From: Balanoglossus misakiensis
Lineage: Eukaryota > Hemichordata
Direction of reading: 5' to 3'
Length of the DNA stretch: 64,000 nucleotides
Assembly (NCBI GenBank): GCA_040954595.2
Contig: CM082595.2
Location: 248,001 to 312,000, forward strand
Position numbers and translations under genes: made by a program
Shown here: positions 26,351 to 38,669 of the stretch, piece after piece
How the letters are laid out: the number at the start of each line of letters is the position of its first letter
Numbering within the stretch: position 1 is the stretch's first letter
Notes under the pieces: generated by a model
The model's input: the letters and a program-made list of their open reading frames with translations, nothing else
What the model was told of the DNA's origin: nothing
Database searches by the model: none

Positions 26351-27312
26351 GATTGTCGCGCGCCCCGGTGATTGTCGCACGCGCAGTCAGTTGTCCCAAA
26401 GCTTTTTCTGGAAAAAAGAAGCCATTGTATTCAATACAATTTATAACTGTGTTTAAGTTTTTGTTTTTATCATCAAAAAGTTCACACCGATTGATTAATT
26501 GATGACTTTGATTAGATCATGTATAAACTGACTATTGCGTGAATTTCTGACGAAATGAACATTAGCCGCGACAAATCGCGCGCGCGCCATGTACATTACA
26601 CTAATATTTTCGGATAGCTTCCTGGTTCCTGGTTCTGCATGGCCTTGACCAGATTGTTGAATGACAACACGACCTAATAACCGCAATCATGAACGACCAG
26701 TAAACAGGTAAACTACTCCCGCTAAAGCATTGAAAAATGGGGTCATATTGAACCTTTGTTCTTGTACTCGCAAACAGGTTTGCCTCGGCTGAAACCTTGC
26801 CAGTGATGGGCTGGGGGTTTATCGAAACACAGTCACTTATTGTCGAACTGTTTTTATACTGATCTGCCCAGTGAATCTGAAAAATGCAAGGTCGCATCTA
26901 GCCTATACCGTACACACTCAAACATAAAAAGTCTTATGCGCATTTCTTTGCGTGTTTGTTTCAGCACCACGTTAATACTGACTCCATCGTCGATCGCATA
27001 TAAAACAGATGGTACGTGTATTCTGATTGTCTTACCTCAGCGATTCCCGAGCAGTAAACACGGAAACGTTGGAGATCTATGACTCAGACGCAAACGATTT
27101 CAACCAAGAACATCCAACAACAGAACACGTTCGTACGCGAGCGTAGAAGTATTTATACCAAGAAGAAAGGTCTATTTTTAGAACTCGCTTGATTTGTAAT
27201 AAGCACGCTCTGTGATTGGTTGAGAGTTAGGTATGACGTGTTTACTATATTTGAGTCTGGGACTTAAAAGTCTATAAATTACCGCCTCAATCGCCCTTTT
27301 CCGCACACAAAT
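26351..27312. other. Divergent intergenic region, cpRAS and Rho
   Basis: About 960 bp between the start codons of two oppositely oriented genes. It should hold both promoters. The cpRAS side has CG-rich patches (CGCGCGCCCCGG, CGCGCGCGCGCC) and no TATA box near the start. The Rho side has the elements listed at 27,215-27,279. No open frame here looks real. Confidence 0.6.
27215..27279 (+). promoter_or_regulatory. Core promoter of the Rho gene: ATTGG, TGACGTG, TATA
   Basis: ATTGG (inverted CCAAT box) at 27,215-27,219, a CRE-like TGACGTG at 27,234-27,240 and a TATA box TATAAAT at 27,273-27,279. The TATA box is 34 bp before the first ATG (27,313) and 58 bp before the second (27,337), so transcription should begin around 27,300-27,310 with a very short leader. 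That makes the second ATG (MSVLK) a real alternative start by leaky scanning. Confidence 0.65.
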
Positions 27313-28306
27313 ATGAAGACTCTTCAGTTTGAAACAATGTCTGTTCTGAAATGTCTGGTTGTTGGCGACGGCGCTGTTGGAAAAACTTGTATGTTGATAA
27401 GTTACGCAACGAATAGATTTCCTGTAGACCATATACCGACGGTGTTTGACAATTACGCGGGTAAGTGTACTTTTTTTTGTCGGGGCCAGGGGCTAAGTCG
27501 ATAGTTTAAAGTTTTTTTAACTTTTCCTTATAAACAAGTGCAGTGTTAATGAACTTTTTACTTTGTCCGTGACCATCCAACCCATTGGAACACAACGTAC
27601 TCACCATTTTTAAACACTTTTTTTATGTAGTAATGACGTATCTTTCTCTTTTCCATTTCAGTTTCCATAACAACAGCGGGCACACACCGCACCCTGCATC
27701 TCTTTGACACAGCAGGGCAGGTGAGTAAACATTCTTATGTCACGTTTATTTAGACAAGTCAATTATCAGTTAAGCGATCCCGTGAGCTTATTTTTATGTT
27801 GTTATAACTGTAAACTGTCGGGAATTCCATTAAGAGCTTTTGCTCAGAATATTGTGAGATTGATTGATTATTTATTTATTTATTCACAGGAGGAATATGA
27901 CCGTCTCCGAATTTTATTTTACCCGATGACTGATGTCTTCCTTGTGTGCTTTTCTGTCATGAGTCCGTCATCGTTCGAGAACATCTTCGATAAATGGGTG
28001 CCTGAACTCAGAATGCATAACCCCAACACTCCCTTTTTATTGGTTGGACTGCAAATTGACTCAAGACGAAATGACTATGGCAAGCCGAGTAAGAAAGTAC
28101 ATGAGAAACCAATCACTCATGCGCAAGGTCTTCGGGCCGCCCAAGAACTTGGAGCTGAACTTTATGTTGAATGCTCTGCACTAACACAGGAAGGGTTGAA
28201 AAATGTGTTCGATGAAGCGATCTTATGTTCGCTCAACCCAAGGAAGAAAAAAGACAAATCCAAGAGAAGATGGTTGAGCTGTTTATCGTCTAAAACTTTG
28301 AGCTGA
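27313..28306 (+). CDS. Rho family GTPase, Cdc42/RhoJ-like, atypical C-terminus, 207 aa
   Basis: Three exons: 27313-27460, 27662-27720, 27890-28306. The P-loop GDGAVGKT is at 18-25, effector loop TVFDNY at 43-48, DTAGQEE at 65-71 and the G5-like ECSALT at 163-168, with a Cdc42-like [16 protein letters not shown] stretch after it. The usual G4 TQ/KxD is LQID (123-126): the Thr is replaced but the Asp that reads guanine is kept. A Rho insert-like segment is present but shortened. The tail is basic ([11 protein letters not shown]) and then CLSSKTLS-stop: CLSS would be a CAAX-like box but four residues follow it, so ordinary prenylation at Cys200 is not predicted. If translation starts at Met9 (27,337) the protein has 199 aa and aligns end to end with Cdc42-type N-termini. 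It should act as a membrane-linked switch, here probably through the basic patch. Confidence 0.9.
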
Positions 28307-29774
28307 TTCATGGCCTCAGTGATATAACACTCATATACAAAATTGCCAAATTTTCCTTCAAATTTGCCTCACCTCAACACCTGGGCAAGTGCTTAAGTGT
28401 ACTATGATGTGTTGATTTGAAATGGGGCAAAGGATTTGAGGTCTGTAAGTAAACAAAAGTATTTCCGAGTGAAGATGCTGTACACACTCCAAACAGGAGG
28501 GGGGAAAGTCATCATTACTGCTACTTTTTGGTTCTTTTCAGTTTCCTTATGAATACTATTATACTTCATGCATGTCCTGTTTGAGGGGGAATGAGCATTC
28601 TGTGACATAATCCTTACACATTGAGTATTCACACTGTAATATCATATAAGTTATTAAATGCTTTATTTATATGGAAATGTTTGATTAATCATTCATTGTC
28701 GTGTGTCTGCCAAAGCTAAATTGTAGCAACAGAAAATACTCACAACTAATATTATAATATGAAACAGAAAACAAGTTTTCAAAATTGCTGACAGTGACAC
28801 ATAAGAAATGGTATCTCTCGCTCACTGGCAACTTGCCAACTATTCCTGAGTAAGGCATCGATCATGTGATCTGAAACTTCAGAGATAAGTGCTGGATGTA
28901 CAAAACATATCATTTTTTTTCAAAACATATGAGTGTCTTGTTAACTGATTCTTATCTAAAGTATAATATGAAAGTAGTATAACAGCCAATCAGAGGAGTT
29001 CATGGTGTAACCAATAAGATTATCTTTGTCCAATGACCAGCTTTTTTGTGATTGAACAAACAAACAAACAACTTAAGTATTACTTCAGAATTATCCTTAT
29101 AACAACTACCGGTAATATAGCTTGAGATCAAATCCCTGATCATAGAAAACAACATCTATAATTCAACTACGAATTGGTAAAAATGACAAAAATACAGGTC
29201 TGTCACTGAGGTTCCTTCCAAAATAAAAATGAAACACAAAAACACATAATTATTCAATGAACATATGCTAAATGGAATTGTGTTATTAAAACAAAAGGCA
29301 GTCATAGCTGTGTAGACATGTTTTATCTATTCTGAAATTTGCACATTTATAAGTAAATGTCTGGTGACTTTGTGAGCTATTCTAAAATTTGTTTCCATTT
29401 GTACCTCATCACCTTTTAAGTAGGTACTCAATGGTTGGTTGATTATATGCCTAATTATACTGTAGAGACCTGATCAACCAATAGCGATGGCTCTTTGTGG
29501 ATGTTATCTTTGTTGAAGGACTCATTTGTCTTCCCTGCACTTGTTCACTGTACAGCTCTACTGCTCTACCATGGTCTAATAAATCTTCAATGCTCTACCC
29601 ATCTGAGCGGTGAGGTATATGTGGTCGGAGAGTGTCAACTTTGTACGTGTTTCCTCATTGGCTGATTTCAGTCTTGGTAATATGGTAAGCCTTCAACCAA
29701 CCAATAGTACTGGTCCTCTGAAACCTGGCATGTTCTCGGTGGGTCTAGTAAATTAGAATGTCCTCCATTTGCTT
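28307..29774. other. Convergent region between Rho and ABCG genes
   Basis: About 1.47 kb with no gene. AT-rich, it should contain the 3' untranslated regions of the plus-strand Rho gene (an ATTAAA lies near 28,652) and of the minus-strand ABCG gene. It holds a small CAAA tetranucleotide run near 29,060. Nothing else was recognised. Confidence 0.55.
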
Positions 29775-32700
29775 CTAGAAAGTCGGTTTTCTCCAGTACC
29801 TCAAAGCAAGATAGCCTGCAACCCTGGCAACAACGATGTAACTGATCAAAACAACAAAATCCACCCAAAGTGGGATGTGAACTCCTTCTTCAGTCAGGAT
29901 TGATTCTGAGGAAATGTAAGTCCCGTTGTTTTGACACTCGTCATAGACAGAATACTCCAGGGTACACCTGAAACAGTAACACAGAAAAAAATTGTGATTC
30001 CCACAAAGCTAAAGTAAGATTTAGTCTCTGTTTCTGGTCCTCAATGTTCCTGGAAAATAGGAATGAGAAGACAAATACTTACAGGAACGGTCCATTGTCT
30101 GTAAATTCTATTATCAGCAGTCCATTGTAAGTAAAATAGAGATAGGACAGATACTGCGCCCACTCCAACCACCAGGGAAAAGTGTCCACGTAAAAACCAG
30201 CCAACATCAAACAGCCAAGAATGTAAACTGCTGTGAACGTCAGTGATTTTTCAAAGTCCATCCACATGATTCCAATAGTCTGACCAATGGACTGAAACAA
30301 AAAGAATGTGATGATAGAACCAGAAAAATACATGTCTAGCAATATGAATATCTGTATAAATATTCTTTCATGTTTCATTTAGACTCTAGATTATGTCGAT
30401 TTAACTCAATATATGATTCATGTAACACAATCATTCTCCACAAAATGTGCTGAGCTCCGGAAGATTACAAGTTGGTATTGTCATCTCACCTGTGAAGCAA
30501 TCACATTCAGAATCATCAGCAACCAGAATAAGAAGAATGCAGATGCTGATGGGTTTAACCCTGTTGCCCAGTATACAATTATCGTGGAAACAGTTGGAAG
30601 GAACATCACCAAGGGTAATTCACTCGTGATTTTGGCCAAATAGTAGGCTGATAGTCGATACATTCCAGATGACCTTTCTTTGTTTATAACGGTCTTCTCC
30701 GAGGGAACTGTAAGAAAGAGTTCACAGTGATAAATCTTACATGCATTGTTACAATGTCAAATGAACGAGGAAGATTTGAAGAATTGTGAATGTGCACAAT
30801 TCCTTGGTTAGAATTGGTATGAAACCAATCACTCATTGCTTTAATACAACAACATAAATAAATTTAATATCACATATTTACTTACAGACAAGTAATGCTA
30901 CCAGTGTGATCATGAAAGCCCAATACGGCATGAAAAAGATTATCTGTAAGAGAAATACAACACAGAATTTTAGTTGGCGTTTGCATCACTGATCAACGCA
31001 TTAGAGTACACCCAATCTCATGAGCAAACATTGGTCCAATCCCAAAGAAGCCAATGGTTAGGCTGCAGAAAGCTTACAGCAATTACAATGCTATAACCAT
31101 ACACAAGTTTGTTGATGAGCTAAATACCAAAGGCCATAAAATGCAATCCTTACCAAACCTAATCTCGAAAATATGGCTTCCTCGGTATAATCTAGTTGCC
31201 ACCATATAAGCGATATCACAATTGATGTCACCAGGCATTCTATGTATCTGATTTTTCCAAGAAGTGTTCCCTTGGCTTGTTTGAAACTACGCACAGTCAA
31301 CATCAAGTACTGATCCAGAAATCCTGTCGGCCATTTCTTTTTAGGCTTTTCAGTTGTCTCCTGATCATCTGAAATTCTCACTGCTACTTCATCAATAATG
31401 TCCACATCTTCTGCTGTTGCTATAGGAACAGGTCCATTAGGGGTATCATCACTTGGCAACTGCTCACTGGCAAATGGTTCCCATGATGCTTTAGTGGCAC
31501 TTTCTAGGAGGCGATTTCTTTCTTCCTCGGTTCCTTTCATTTTTTCCACTGAAACAGAAGAATATAATGTAAGACTTTCCAGTAGTTTGACAGCATATAT
31601 GAACAGTAATACTTTTGCCGGCAATAAAACTTCTACAGGGACTAACACAAGAAACATGTTCACTTACTGACAAAGTCTGCAGGGTTGTAATGCGGTGTAC
31701 ACTGAAAACCAATACTGTCAAAATACACGACCATTTCTTCTACTTTTCCAAAATACGCAACCTGAGAAACAATCCAAAGAAATCTAATTTAAAGCTCATT
31801 ATGGTAGCATATGAGAGTAAATACACTTTCCAGAACTGTAAATGTCATTTTTCCTGGATTATTCAAAGACTTTCTGGGAGTGGTTCCAAGTTCTAGGGCT
31901 TTCTTACAACTGTTCATTTGAATCATACTTACACTCCCCTCTTGCAGCAGTAGTACTTTATCAAATAAATGAAAGAGTTGACTAGATGGCTGATGTATCG
32001 ATGTGACAACGGTTTTGTTGGATTTTCTGGCATACTGTTTCAGTGAGGAAACAAGTGTGAATGCTATGCTTGAATCCAGACCTGTTGTGGGTTCCTGGCA
32101 TGAAAAAAAAAGATTAAACTGATAAAATCATGTATGCTTATATTGATGGTGTTTCTGTGTTGTTTGAGAGAGAGATCACCCACTTGTAATTCTCACTACC
32201 TTAAATATGTTTTTGCGTACCAAGGTATGTCTCCTGTGGTTTATAGTATTTTAAGATGACAGATTTCTGCTAAGAACAGAAAAGCCTCATACTCACATCC
32301 AACAGCAATAAACCAGGATCAGTAAGCAGTTCACAGCCTATGTTTGCCCGTTTCTTCTCTCCTCCAGACAGCCCTTTATTTTCAGAACTTCCAATCACTT
32401 CAAAGCAAGATTCAGAAATATTGCAATATTAATCTTGTGTGAATCTTATGATTTGGTTCTGCATAGGCCCCAAATATCACAAATTTTCACACTTTATAAA
32501 TCTATAAATATATTGTACAATAAACTAAATATTTAATTTGTCAATAAGTACTAACAGCACAAAGTCATCTCAACTGAATTTCGACTCAGTGTGATTCTTG
32601 TTAGTGTCTAACGCATTGATCTTTTCAAACACTTACATGTGTTCAGACATTTTCTGAGATCCAACGCATCCACTACCCTGTCAAGTGCTCTCAGTTTTTC

Positions 32701-33582
32701 TTCTTTTGTGATTGATGCTGGTAAACACAACATAGCTGCAAACTAAAACAAAAGCAGTACCAACAAACGTCATATTTTTGAATGGTATATTTTTTTTCTC
32801 GACTTAAAATACAAACATGCATGAGACAAGAATGATGAAGCAACAGATTTCAATTAATTTGTCCAACCGACCTTTAATGTGTCATACAGAGAGAGGTTGT
32901 CAAAGAAAATATCCTCCTGCAAAACGTAACTAATGCCTCGTCTCAGTCGCTTACTGAGAGGCTGTCCGTTCAGCATCACTTCCCCGGATTCTACATCTTT
33001 ATTCCGACCTGCCAGGATATTGAGTAACGTTGTCTTGCCGGACCCTGGTGTTGAATATTGGACATAGAGAGACACAGAGAGAGAGAGAACGAGGTAGACA
33101 GAGAGAGAGACAGAGAGAGAGAGAGAGCTGAATTATCAATAAATCAGATAATAAATTGGGTCGAATAATTCCATCATGTGCGAGCGTGCCGGTGCCAGAG
33201 TGCTCGCAGACAACAGAATCATTTGGTCAAAGAATCTATACAATTATTTCCGGTCTAAGAATCTATACAATTATTTCCGGTCATTCCTGATGTTGTCTGG
33301 TTCTATGAATGCAAAGTCACCCGGCCCCAATTAGTTCAAAGGGCAATGGAGGGTGATGAGTACATCAAGCGTTACGAAATATCTAACTATCAATGGACTG
33401 TCATCACTTGTCTGTATGATAAACTCACCTGATGGACCCAAAAGTGCCAGAACTTCTCCAGGCTTGGCAAGACCACTGACATTCTGCAGAATCTGTTTCC
33501 CGTCTATCTTCAGTGAGATGTTTTTGAAGACAAGTTCAATCCCAGAAACAGGCAGGAGCTCGTCCGTTTCCCACAGAACCAT
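29775..33582 (-). CDS. ABCG half-transporter, 620 aa, 11 coding exons
   Basis: Exons: 33582-33429, 33044-32872, 32742-32637, 32397-32297, 32094-31933, 31761-31668, 31548-31154, 30943-30886, 30707-30490, 30291-30083, 29967-29775. The order is ATPase then membrane domain, as in all ABCG proteins. Walker A GPSGSGKTT at 49-57, signature LSGGE at 154-158, Walker B LLLLDE ending at 179, D-loop GLDS at 183-186, H-loop His212. An acidic, Ser/Thr-rich linker follows; then six membrane spans with the [20 protein letters not shown] connector and an N-glycosylation site (NNGT) in the last outer loop. That connector is closest, in my memory, to plant and Dictyostelium ABCG half-transporters rather than to ABCG2 or ABCG1. 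It must dimerise to work; the substrate cannot be told. A 5' UTR exon probably ends at 34,097 (donor GTAAGT) and joins at 33,592. Confidence 0.93.
33065..33127. repeat. GA-rich microsatellite
   Basis: An interrupted (GA)n tract with ACAGAGAGAG steps in the first coding intron of the ABCG gene, just upstream of its second exon. Length may vary between individuals. Confidence 0.85.
33228..33282. repeat. Two-copy direct repeat
   Basis: AAGAATCTATACAATTATTT followed by CCGGTC occurs twice in succession in the first coding intron of the ABCG gene, the second copy starting about 27 bp after the first. It is a recent tandem duplication with almost no divergence. Confidence 0.85.
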
Positions 33583-33592
33583 GTTGTGCTAT

Positions 33593-35225
33593 CTACAACA
33601 CAAGACACAACAAATAAGATCCATGACTTACAGAACTAGTCTATCATACCTCATCAATATGAACCTTTAGTTATATTAAGAGAGAGAATTTTCCCAAAAA
33701 TAGTGACAGATGTCTCCTACAAGCGTCAAATCAAGCACGATATTACATGTATATCCATTGTATGCTTTTAGTTAAATTATGACTGATCATGAGGAGGGAC
33801 CGTGGACACAATTTTTAGTTGAATCAGCTTGACACTTGTATCTATTTGCTCTTGTTGAAAAGACAGGAAGTAATGCATCGACTCTATAGTTAATAAATGA
33901 CACATTTTCTTTCAATAAATGCAGCCAGCTGATCAAATGTGAACCCTCTTAACCCATATCCATATGGAGTGGTCGAACTTCACCACAGAAAACAATGGTT
34001 TTGGAGCAAACCATGGTCAGCACATGTGGAGTTCAGACTCTCCCTTAAAAAACCTGCGACTTTAAACCACCTACTTACTGCTACTGTGTAACTTACCTAT
34101 AGGGGTTTGCAAGAAGGGGATAGGACACTTTACACTCGGAGTTACAGGTACAGGTACCAAGATGTGATCGCGTCGAAGGAGACAGCCAGCTTTGAAATAA
34201 GGATGATTGGGTACCGAATGGGGCGTGGATGCCACAGCGTGTAGTTCTACTGCATACAGCAATCAGGTGACCTTAAAAGATGAAGATTGTGCAATACAAA
34301 AACGTTACACCAACATTGTGCAATACCCGTGTCACCACTGTCATTGTTTCCACGCGATCTGAGAAGACACGAAACCGATCTGGATATTAAATCACTTGTA
34401 CCTGTAACTGGGAACTTTTATGGTGAACACCGGCTCAATCATCCTCTCGAAATGCCAGCTGTGTCATCAATTTCACTGCCGACCTCCTTCCGTAATGTCC
34501 CTATCATGCAATATACACATTGTAGTATCCAAGCGCATGCTCAGTACGCATGACTCGGCGAAACTCGGCTATGAGGTCAACAACCTTTTCCATACGAAAG
34601 CAAGACATTCACCGTCGTTCGAGGGCGCTCCCCCACCCAGAGACTGGTTTTGCAATCGAGACTGTATATATTATAGTTCATCATTGATTTCACACTATAT
34701 TTTCAACACACAGCAGAATTCTAAGGCCTGGCATGTTTCATGAATATAACATAATGGTAGAAACAGACACTGCACATTGTTCCACACGAGAATTACTTTA
34801 TTGGAATCATGTTTTGCCACAGCGCATTGTAAATAAAAGTGATACAATTTTAGTTCATGTTTTTTGGACCGTACAAAGTATTTTCAATGGTTTACGTGAA
34901 GCCCAAGAGAAAAGGTAAAAGGAATGAACCAATATTCCATGAGTGATGTAACAGTACGCTAATCTCCTTCAACTTTGAGGTAATAAGTTGGTATTGTCAG
35001 TTTGAAAACATAGTGACACAATCATTTTCGGTAACTTTTCATGACAAGGAATGGAATGATTACGAAAAAAGTATTTAGAAGTTAATCTGTCCCCAAGCTG
35101 CACAATACACCATGAGCCTTTCATCCCCATTTCCAGGTACATGGAATCACCTTAACAACTAGAGATCACTGGATGGACTGAGAGACAAGGGGTGATCAGG
35201 ATATGTGTCTGTTATGTGATGAATG
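33593..35225. other. Intergenic region, ABCG upstream and ILKAP downstream
   Basis: About 1.6 kb. It contains the likely ABCG 5' UTR exon (donor at 34,096/34,097, minus strand) and the ILKAP 3' untranslated region, with a minus-strand AATAAA at 34,797-34,802. A 13-bp inverted pair, AGTTACAGGTACA near 34,140 and TGTACCTGTAACT near 34,398, flanks about 250 bp of unknown origin. No coding region is supported. Confidence 0.5.
34797..34802 (-). other. Candidate polyadenylation signal of ILKAP
   Basis: TTTATT on the plus strand is AATAAA on the transcript strand, about 430 bp after the ILKAP stop codon at 35,226. Confidence 0.45.
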
Positions 35226-38100
35226 TCACTGTTGTAAATGGACCAGCAATACAGTCACATTGTCAGCACTTTTCCTTCTGACGGCTTCACTGGCGATTTT
35301 TCGGCACGCAGTTTCGAACCGCACATCGCTGGCTGTTTTGGTTTCTGTCCTTTGCAGGGATGTGTCCTGAAATCACAGAAAAAGAGCAATGACTGGTAAG
35401 CAACAGGTGTGCGAAAATTTTGACCGCAATTTCCATCTACAGTATATACAATATCTGTAGTAGTTCACTTTCACATCAACGGTGAGTTGCGGACAATGAG
35501 GGCTGATTTCCAGGATCAAAACAGCATGCAAAGGACAATTACGTGCTACACACCTATCAGATCTACTGTCAAGACATATGTAGACTTACCCGTAAAATGT
35601 CATCGATAAAGCTTATTGCCTCTTCTGAAGTGAATGCCTTCCATAGACCATCACATGCCACCACAATGTACCTGTTGCAAGAGAGAAAGTTACTTTAGAT
35701 TTTGTACCCAGCAATAGTTCCTTATACATGTAACTCACCCCCCCCCCCCCCCACTCAAAAAATGTTTCTGGTCCGGCTATGTACTGTTTCAAGTATAACT
35801 TGGTGTAACAGGGTTCATCACCTACCTGTCATTGTTTGTAAGTTGACATCGTTTGACATCTGGAGTGCAGATCACACCACAATGTTTAAATCGACCATCC
35901 CCGATGGAGCGTGATACTTCCATGACTCCCATTACCCGACCTTCCCTGTAATAAATAATGGAACATTCTGTGGCTGTACATCTGCAACAGTCTGAAAGAT
36001 ATACTGTGCTCTTGCCTAAGCACCCCTTGGTGAGTATGAGAACTGTCATGGAAGATTTGACTAAGCACACAGGCCAAGGAACACACCATCTTATTAAAAA
36101 AAGAAAAGAACTGATCATAAACGTATGAGCAGAAACACGAGTTTGATAGACACAGTACCAGCATTAAGAGAAACAGGCTGGTGCTACATACTCTATACTT
36201 GTGAGGCACTTCTCCGATATGATTAATATTCCACTCTGCCTTCATGTTTGGAAGCTTACCGAACATTTCCACCAGCTTTTAGTATTCTTCGCCTTTCATC
36301 CACCTGGTTTGGTGTGTGGGCGTTAGTCAATGGCAGTGCAATCTCCTTTTTGACATCATCGTTATATCGACACAGTATAGCCTGCAGAGTCACACGATTA
36401 AAAGTGAAGCTAAGTTAGTGGAATACAGTCATATCATAAAAGAAAGAATCAATCTATCTTCAATCATTTCTTATTGCTCAAAATATTTATAGATTAGGGG
36501 GAAATAGAAGACAGTTTTTGAACCTTACTATCGCCCAAGTTGGCAATGTACAAGACATCATCCACGACTAGCAAACACACGGCTGTCGAACCATCCTTCC
36601 ATGCCGGTTTGCTGTAACAACAAACATCAAAGATTGCTGATTACGAAAATGACTGACTTTTAAATTAACTGTGCTTTCTTATGAAATATGAAAACATTTC
36701 ATTTTCACAAAGACACAATTAAAAATTTTACAATCAAGCATATACATACCTAGCAGTTGCTTCCTTGAGAAAATTATCATCAGTCTTCTTAAAAGTCTCA
36801 ATGAGGCACTTTTTTATCTCTCTATCCCTGTTGATGACTTCGCCTTTTGGAAATTTAGTGACAAGGTTTTTGTGCAAATTATCGCCAGCATACCTTGATG
36901 CTTTTGAACCACTATGACCATCAAATACAGCATAATATGCAATTCTGGAACTGAATAAATTGGCAGAATATAATTGTGTTAAATGTCTCTGGGTCATACA
37001 GGAGAAATAGTCATACACATGTATAATGAGCTCTTATTAAAGGATACCATCTCTCAGCAAATAGCGACTCACTTACATGCTTGGTGACAGTTTCTGGAAA
37101 TCTTGGGTGAAATCATTAATGATGACATGTGCATCTTGCATTTCATCTCTCTCCCCTTTTCTCTCTGCAACATATCCTTTCATTTGTATAAACGGAAATT
37201 CTGGGAAATTGAAAAAAAGGGGAATTATCACTATCAGACTCCCTTCATCATCGCTACAGACTGAGAGATTTTGTCAACAAGTTGTGGTACCTTATACTCT
37301 ATCACTGCTACCAGTCCTACACGACTGTCAAGGTAGTCTGGAGTATTACATCTTTACATCAACTCAACACCTCTGATGCTAGCAATAAAAATGCACTATC
37401 ACAATTAGTCCTACTGTAATGTAAATTACCACAGCTATCACTATCAGAAATTCTCAGGGAGGACTGCATTACCCATACCTTTCACTGACTTCTTGCATTC
37501 CGGTTCACTCCCACCATCACCATCAGCATCAAGTTTTCTTTTCTCTGACGTTGATGGTGGCAAGTCTTCAAACAGGGAGGAAGTGTTGCTATTATTTACA
37601 CTCAACAAGATTTCTCTGCCAGTCTTTCCACCAGGGCAACCTTGATTGGCCACTGTTTCCAACTTTCCCTTGGATTCTGAATTCTTTTGTAAGTCAGTTG
37701 TTGAGGCTGCTGATGTAAAACATAATTTGAAAGGAAATTTATGCTGCATTTTCATAAAAACAATGTGTGTTTGTAAATGCATTGGTTTATTATAATTTAA
37801 AAACAGGTGCAGGAAAATGACCCATGACATTTGACCCAGGTCACACACTGGCATGGCACTGCAAGCAAATAGACAGACTGTTTATGCTGCGATCAAGCAC
37901 AGTCAAATACATTATGGGTTGTGCACTGTTGCCCTGTTTAAGATAAAGGTTCACACCAGCTACTGTCATTACAATGGTCATGATCAAGAAATGGTAGGAA
38001 TCACATGTTGATTGTTGTCATTGACAACACGTCCCATTTCGTACTGGAGACAGCCATGTCATTTACCTGCTGGTCCCGGAAGGTCATCGAAAAGATCCAT
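35226..38100 (-). CDS. ILKAP: PP2C-family protein phosphatase, ILKAP orthologue, 380 aa, 9 exons
   Basis: Exons: 38100-38067, 37709-37479, 37200-37077, 36950-36750, 36611-36524, 36381-36260, 35945-35826, 35671-35590, 35366-35226. The N-terminus MDLFDDLPGP and the second SLFEDLPP motif match ILKAP (integrin-linked kinase-associated phosphatase, 392 aa in humans). PP2C metal-site motifs are all present: ERKGERDEMQDAH at 101-113, FDGHSG at 139-144, DGSTA at 203-207, NLGDS at 221-225, SRSIGD at 278-283, ACDGLW at 312-317 and SADN at 367-370. It is therefore expected to be an active Mn/Mg-dependent Ser/Thr phosphatase. In vertebrates ILKAP restrains integrin-linked kinase signalling. Exon 5 must end at 36,524 with a poor donor (AAG|GTTCAA) to keep frame; the nicer donor inside it (GATA|GTAAGG) breaks the frame. 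Its start codon faces a plus-strand ATG 141 bp away. Confidence 0.95.
35739..35752. repeat. Poly-C tract
   Basis: A homopolymer run of at least 14 C in an ILKAP intron, a typical place for length error or polymorphism. A similar run lies at 41,222-41,235 in the first intron of the scaffold gene. Confidence 0.85.
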
Positions 38101-38260
38101 CCTTACTACAGCTATGCAGATGGAGTCAGTGTTTTATAACCTTTGGTACTGTAGAATCCAGGTGGCAAATAATCATTTCTGGGCGTAATTTACTTCATAT
38201 GCACTGGAATCTGCGGTCAGCACATCTTCGCTAAGTCGAAAATGGCGGCTGCTACGGACC
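38067..38260. promoter_or_regulatory. Candidate bidirectional promoter, ILKAP and a plus-strand start
   Basis: The ILKAP start codon (38,100, minus) and an AAAATGGCGGCTGC sequence (38,238-38,251, plus) stand 141 bp apart. AANATGGCGGC is the classic YY1 site over an initiator ATG. The spacing and the absence of TATA boxes fit a CpG-type shared promoter. Confidence 0.4.
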
Positions 38261-38454
38261 TAGACTGCGCATGTCATGAGGTTATTCGACAATCACTGAT
38301 CAGCTCTAAAAAGTTTGGACAGATGATCCGAGGATGTGAAAATAGGACGTTGAGTTCCGGTCACCTAAGGTTCATAAAGGCAGAAAAGTTCACCCTGTCT
38401 CCATGTATCCTATTGTATTTATTACAACCATGTACAAGAACATACAGACTCTGA
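38242..38454 (+). CDS. Possible first exon of an unknown gene
   Basis: A 70-codon frame opens MAAATDLDCACHEVIRQ at a good YY1/Kozak-type ATG and ends in a stop at 38,454. I do not recognise the product. The first 35-40 codons look more protein-like than the rest, so a splice donor inside the frame is possible, but I saw no strong one and no matching second exon downstream. It could equally be 5' untranslated DNA. Confidence 0.25.
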   Translation: MAAATDLDCACHEVIRQSLISSKKFGQMIRGCENRTLSSGHLRFIKAEKFTLSPCILLYLLQPCTRTYRL

Positions 38455-38669
38455 TTCGCCTCAGGAAGGCACCGTGTGAGGGCGTGTTTTGCGTTCCGAG
38501 AATGGAAATTCACAAACGTGGGCCAAAAGTACTAGTATTCGATATTATCGGATACTATAGATAGCATGGTCTAATCGAATAGATCTAGGCTTTTGTCAAT
38601 AGTGTCGCATAAGTTCCAAGTATCAGCTGTGTATTTATGAGTATGAGAATTACTAATTCTTAATGAAAC

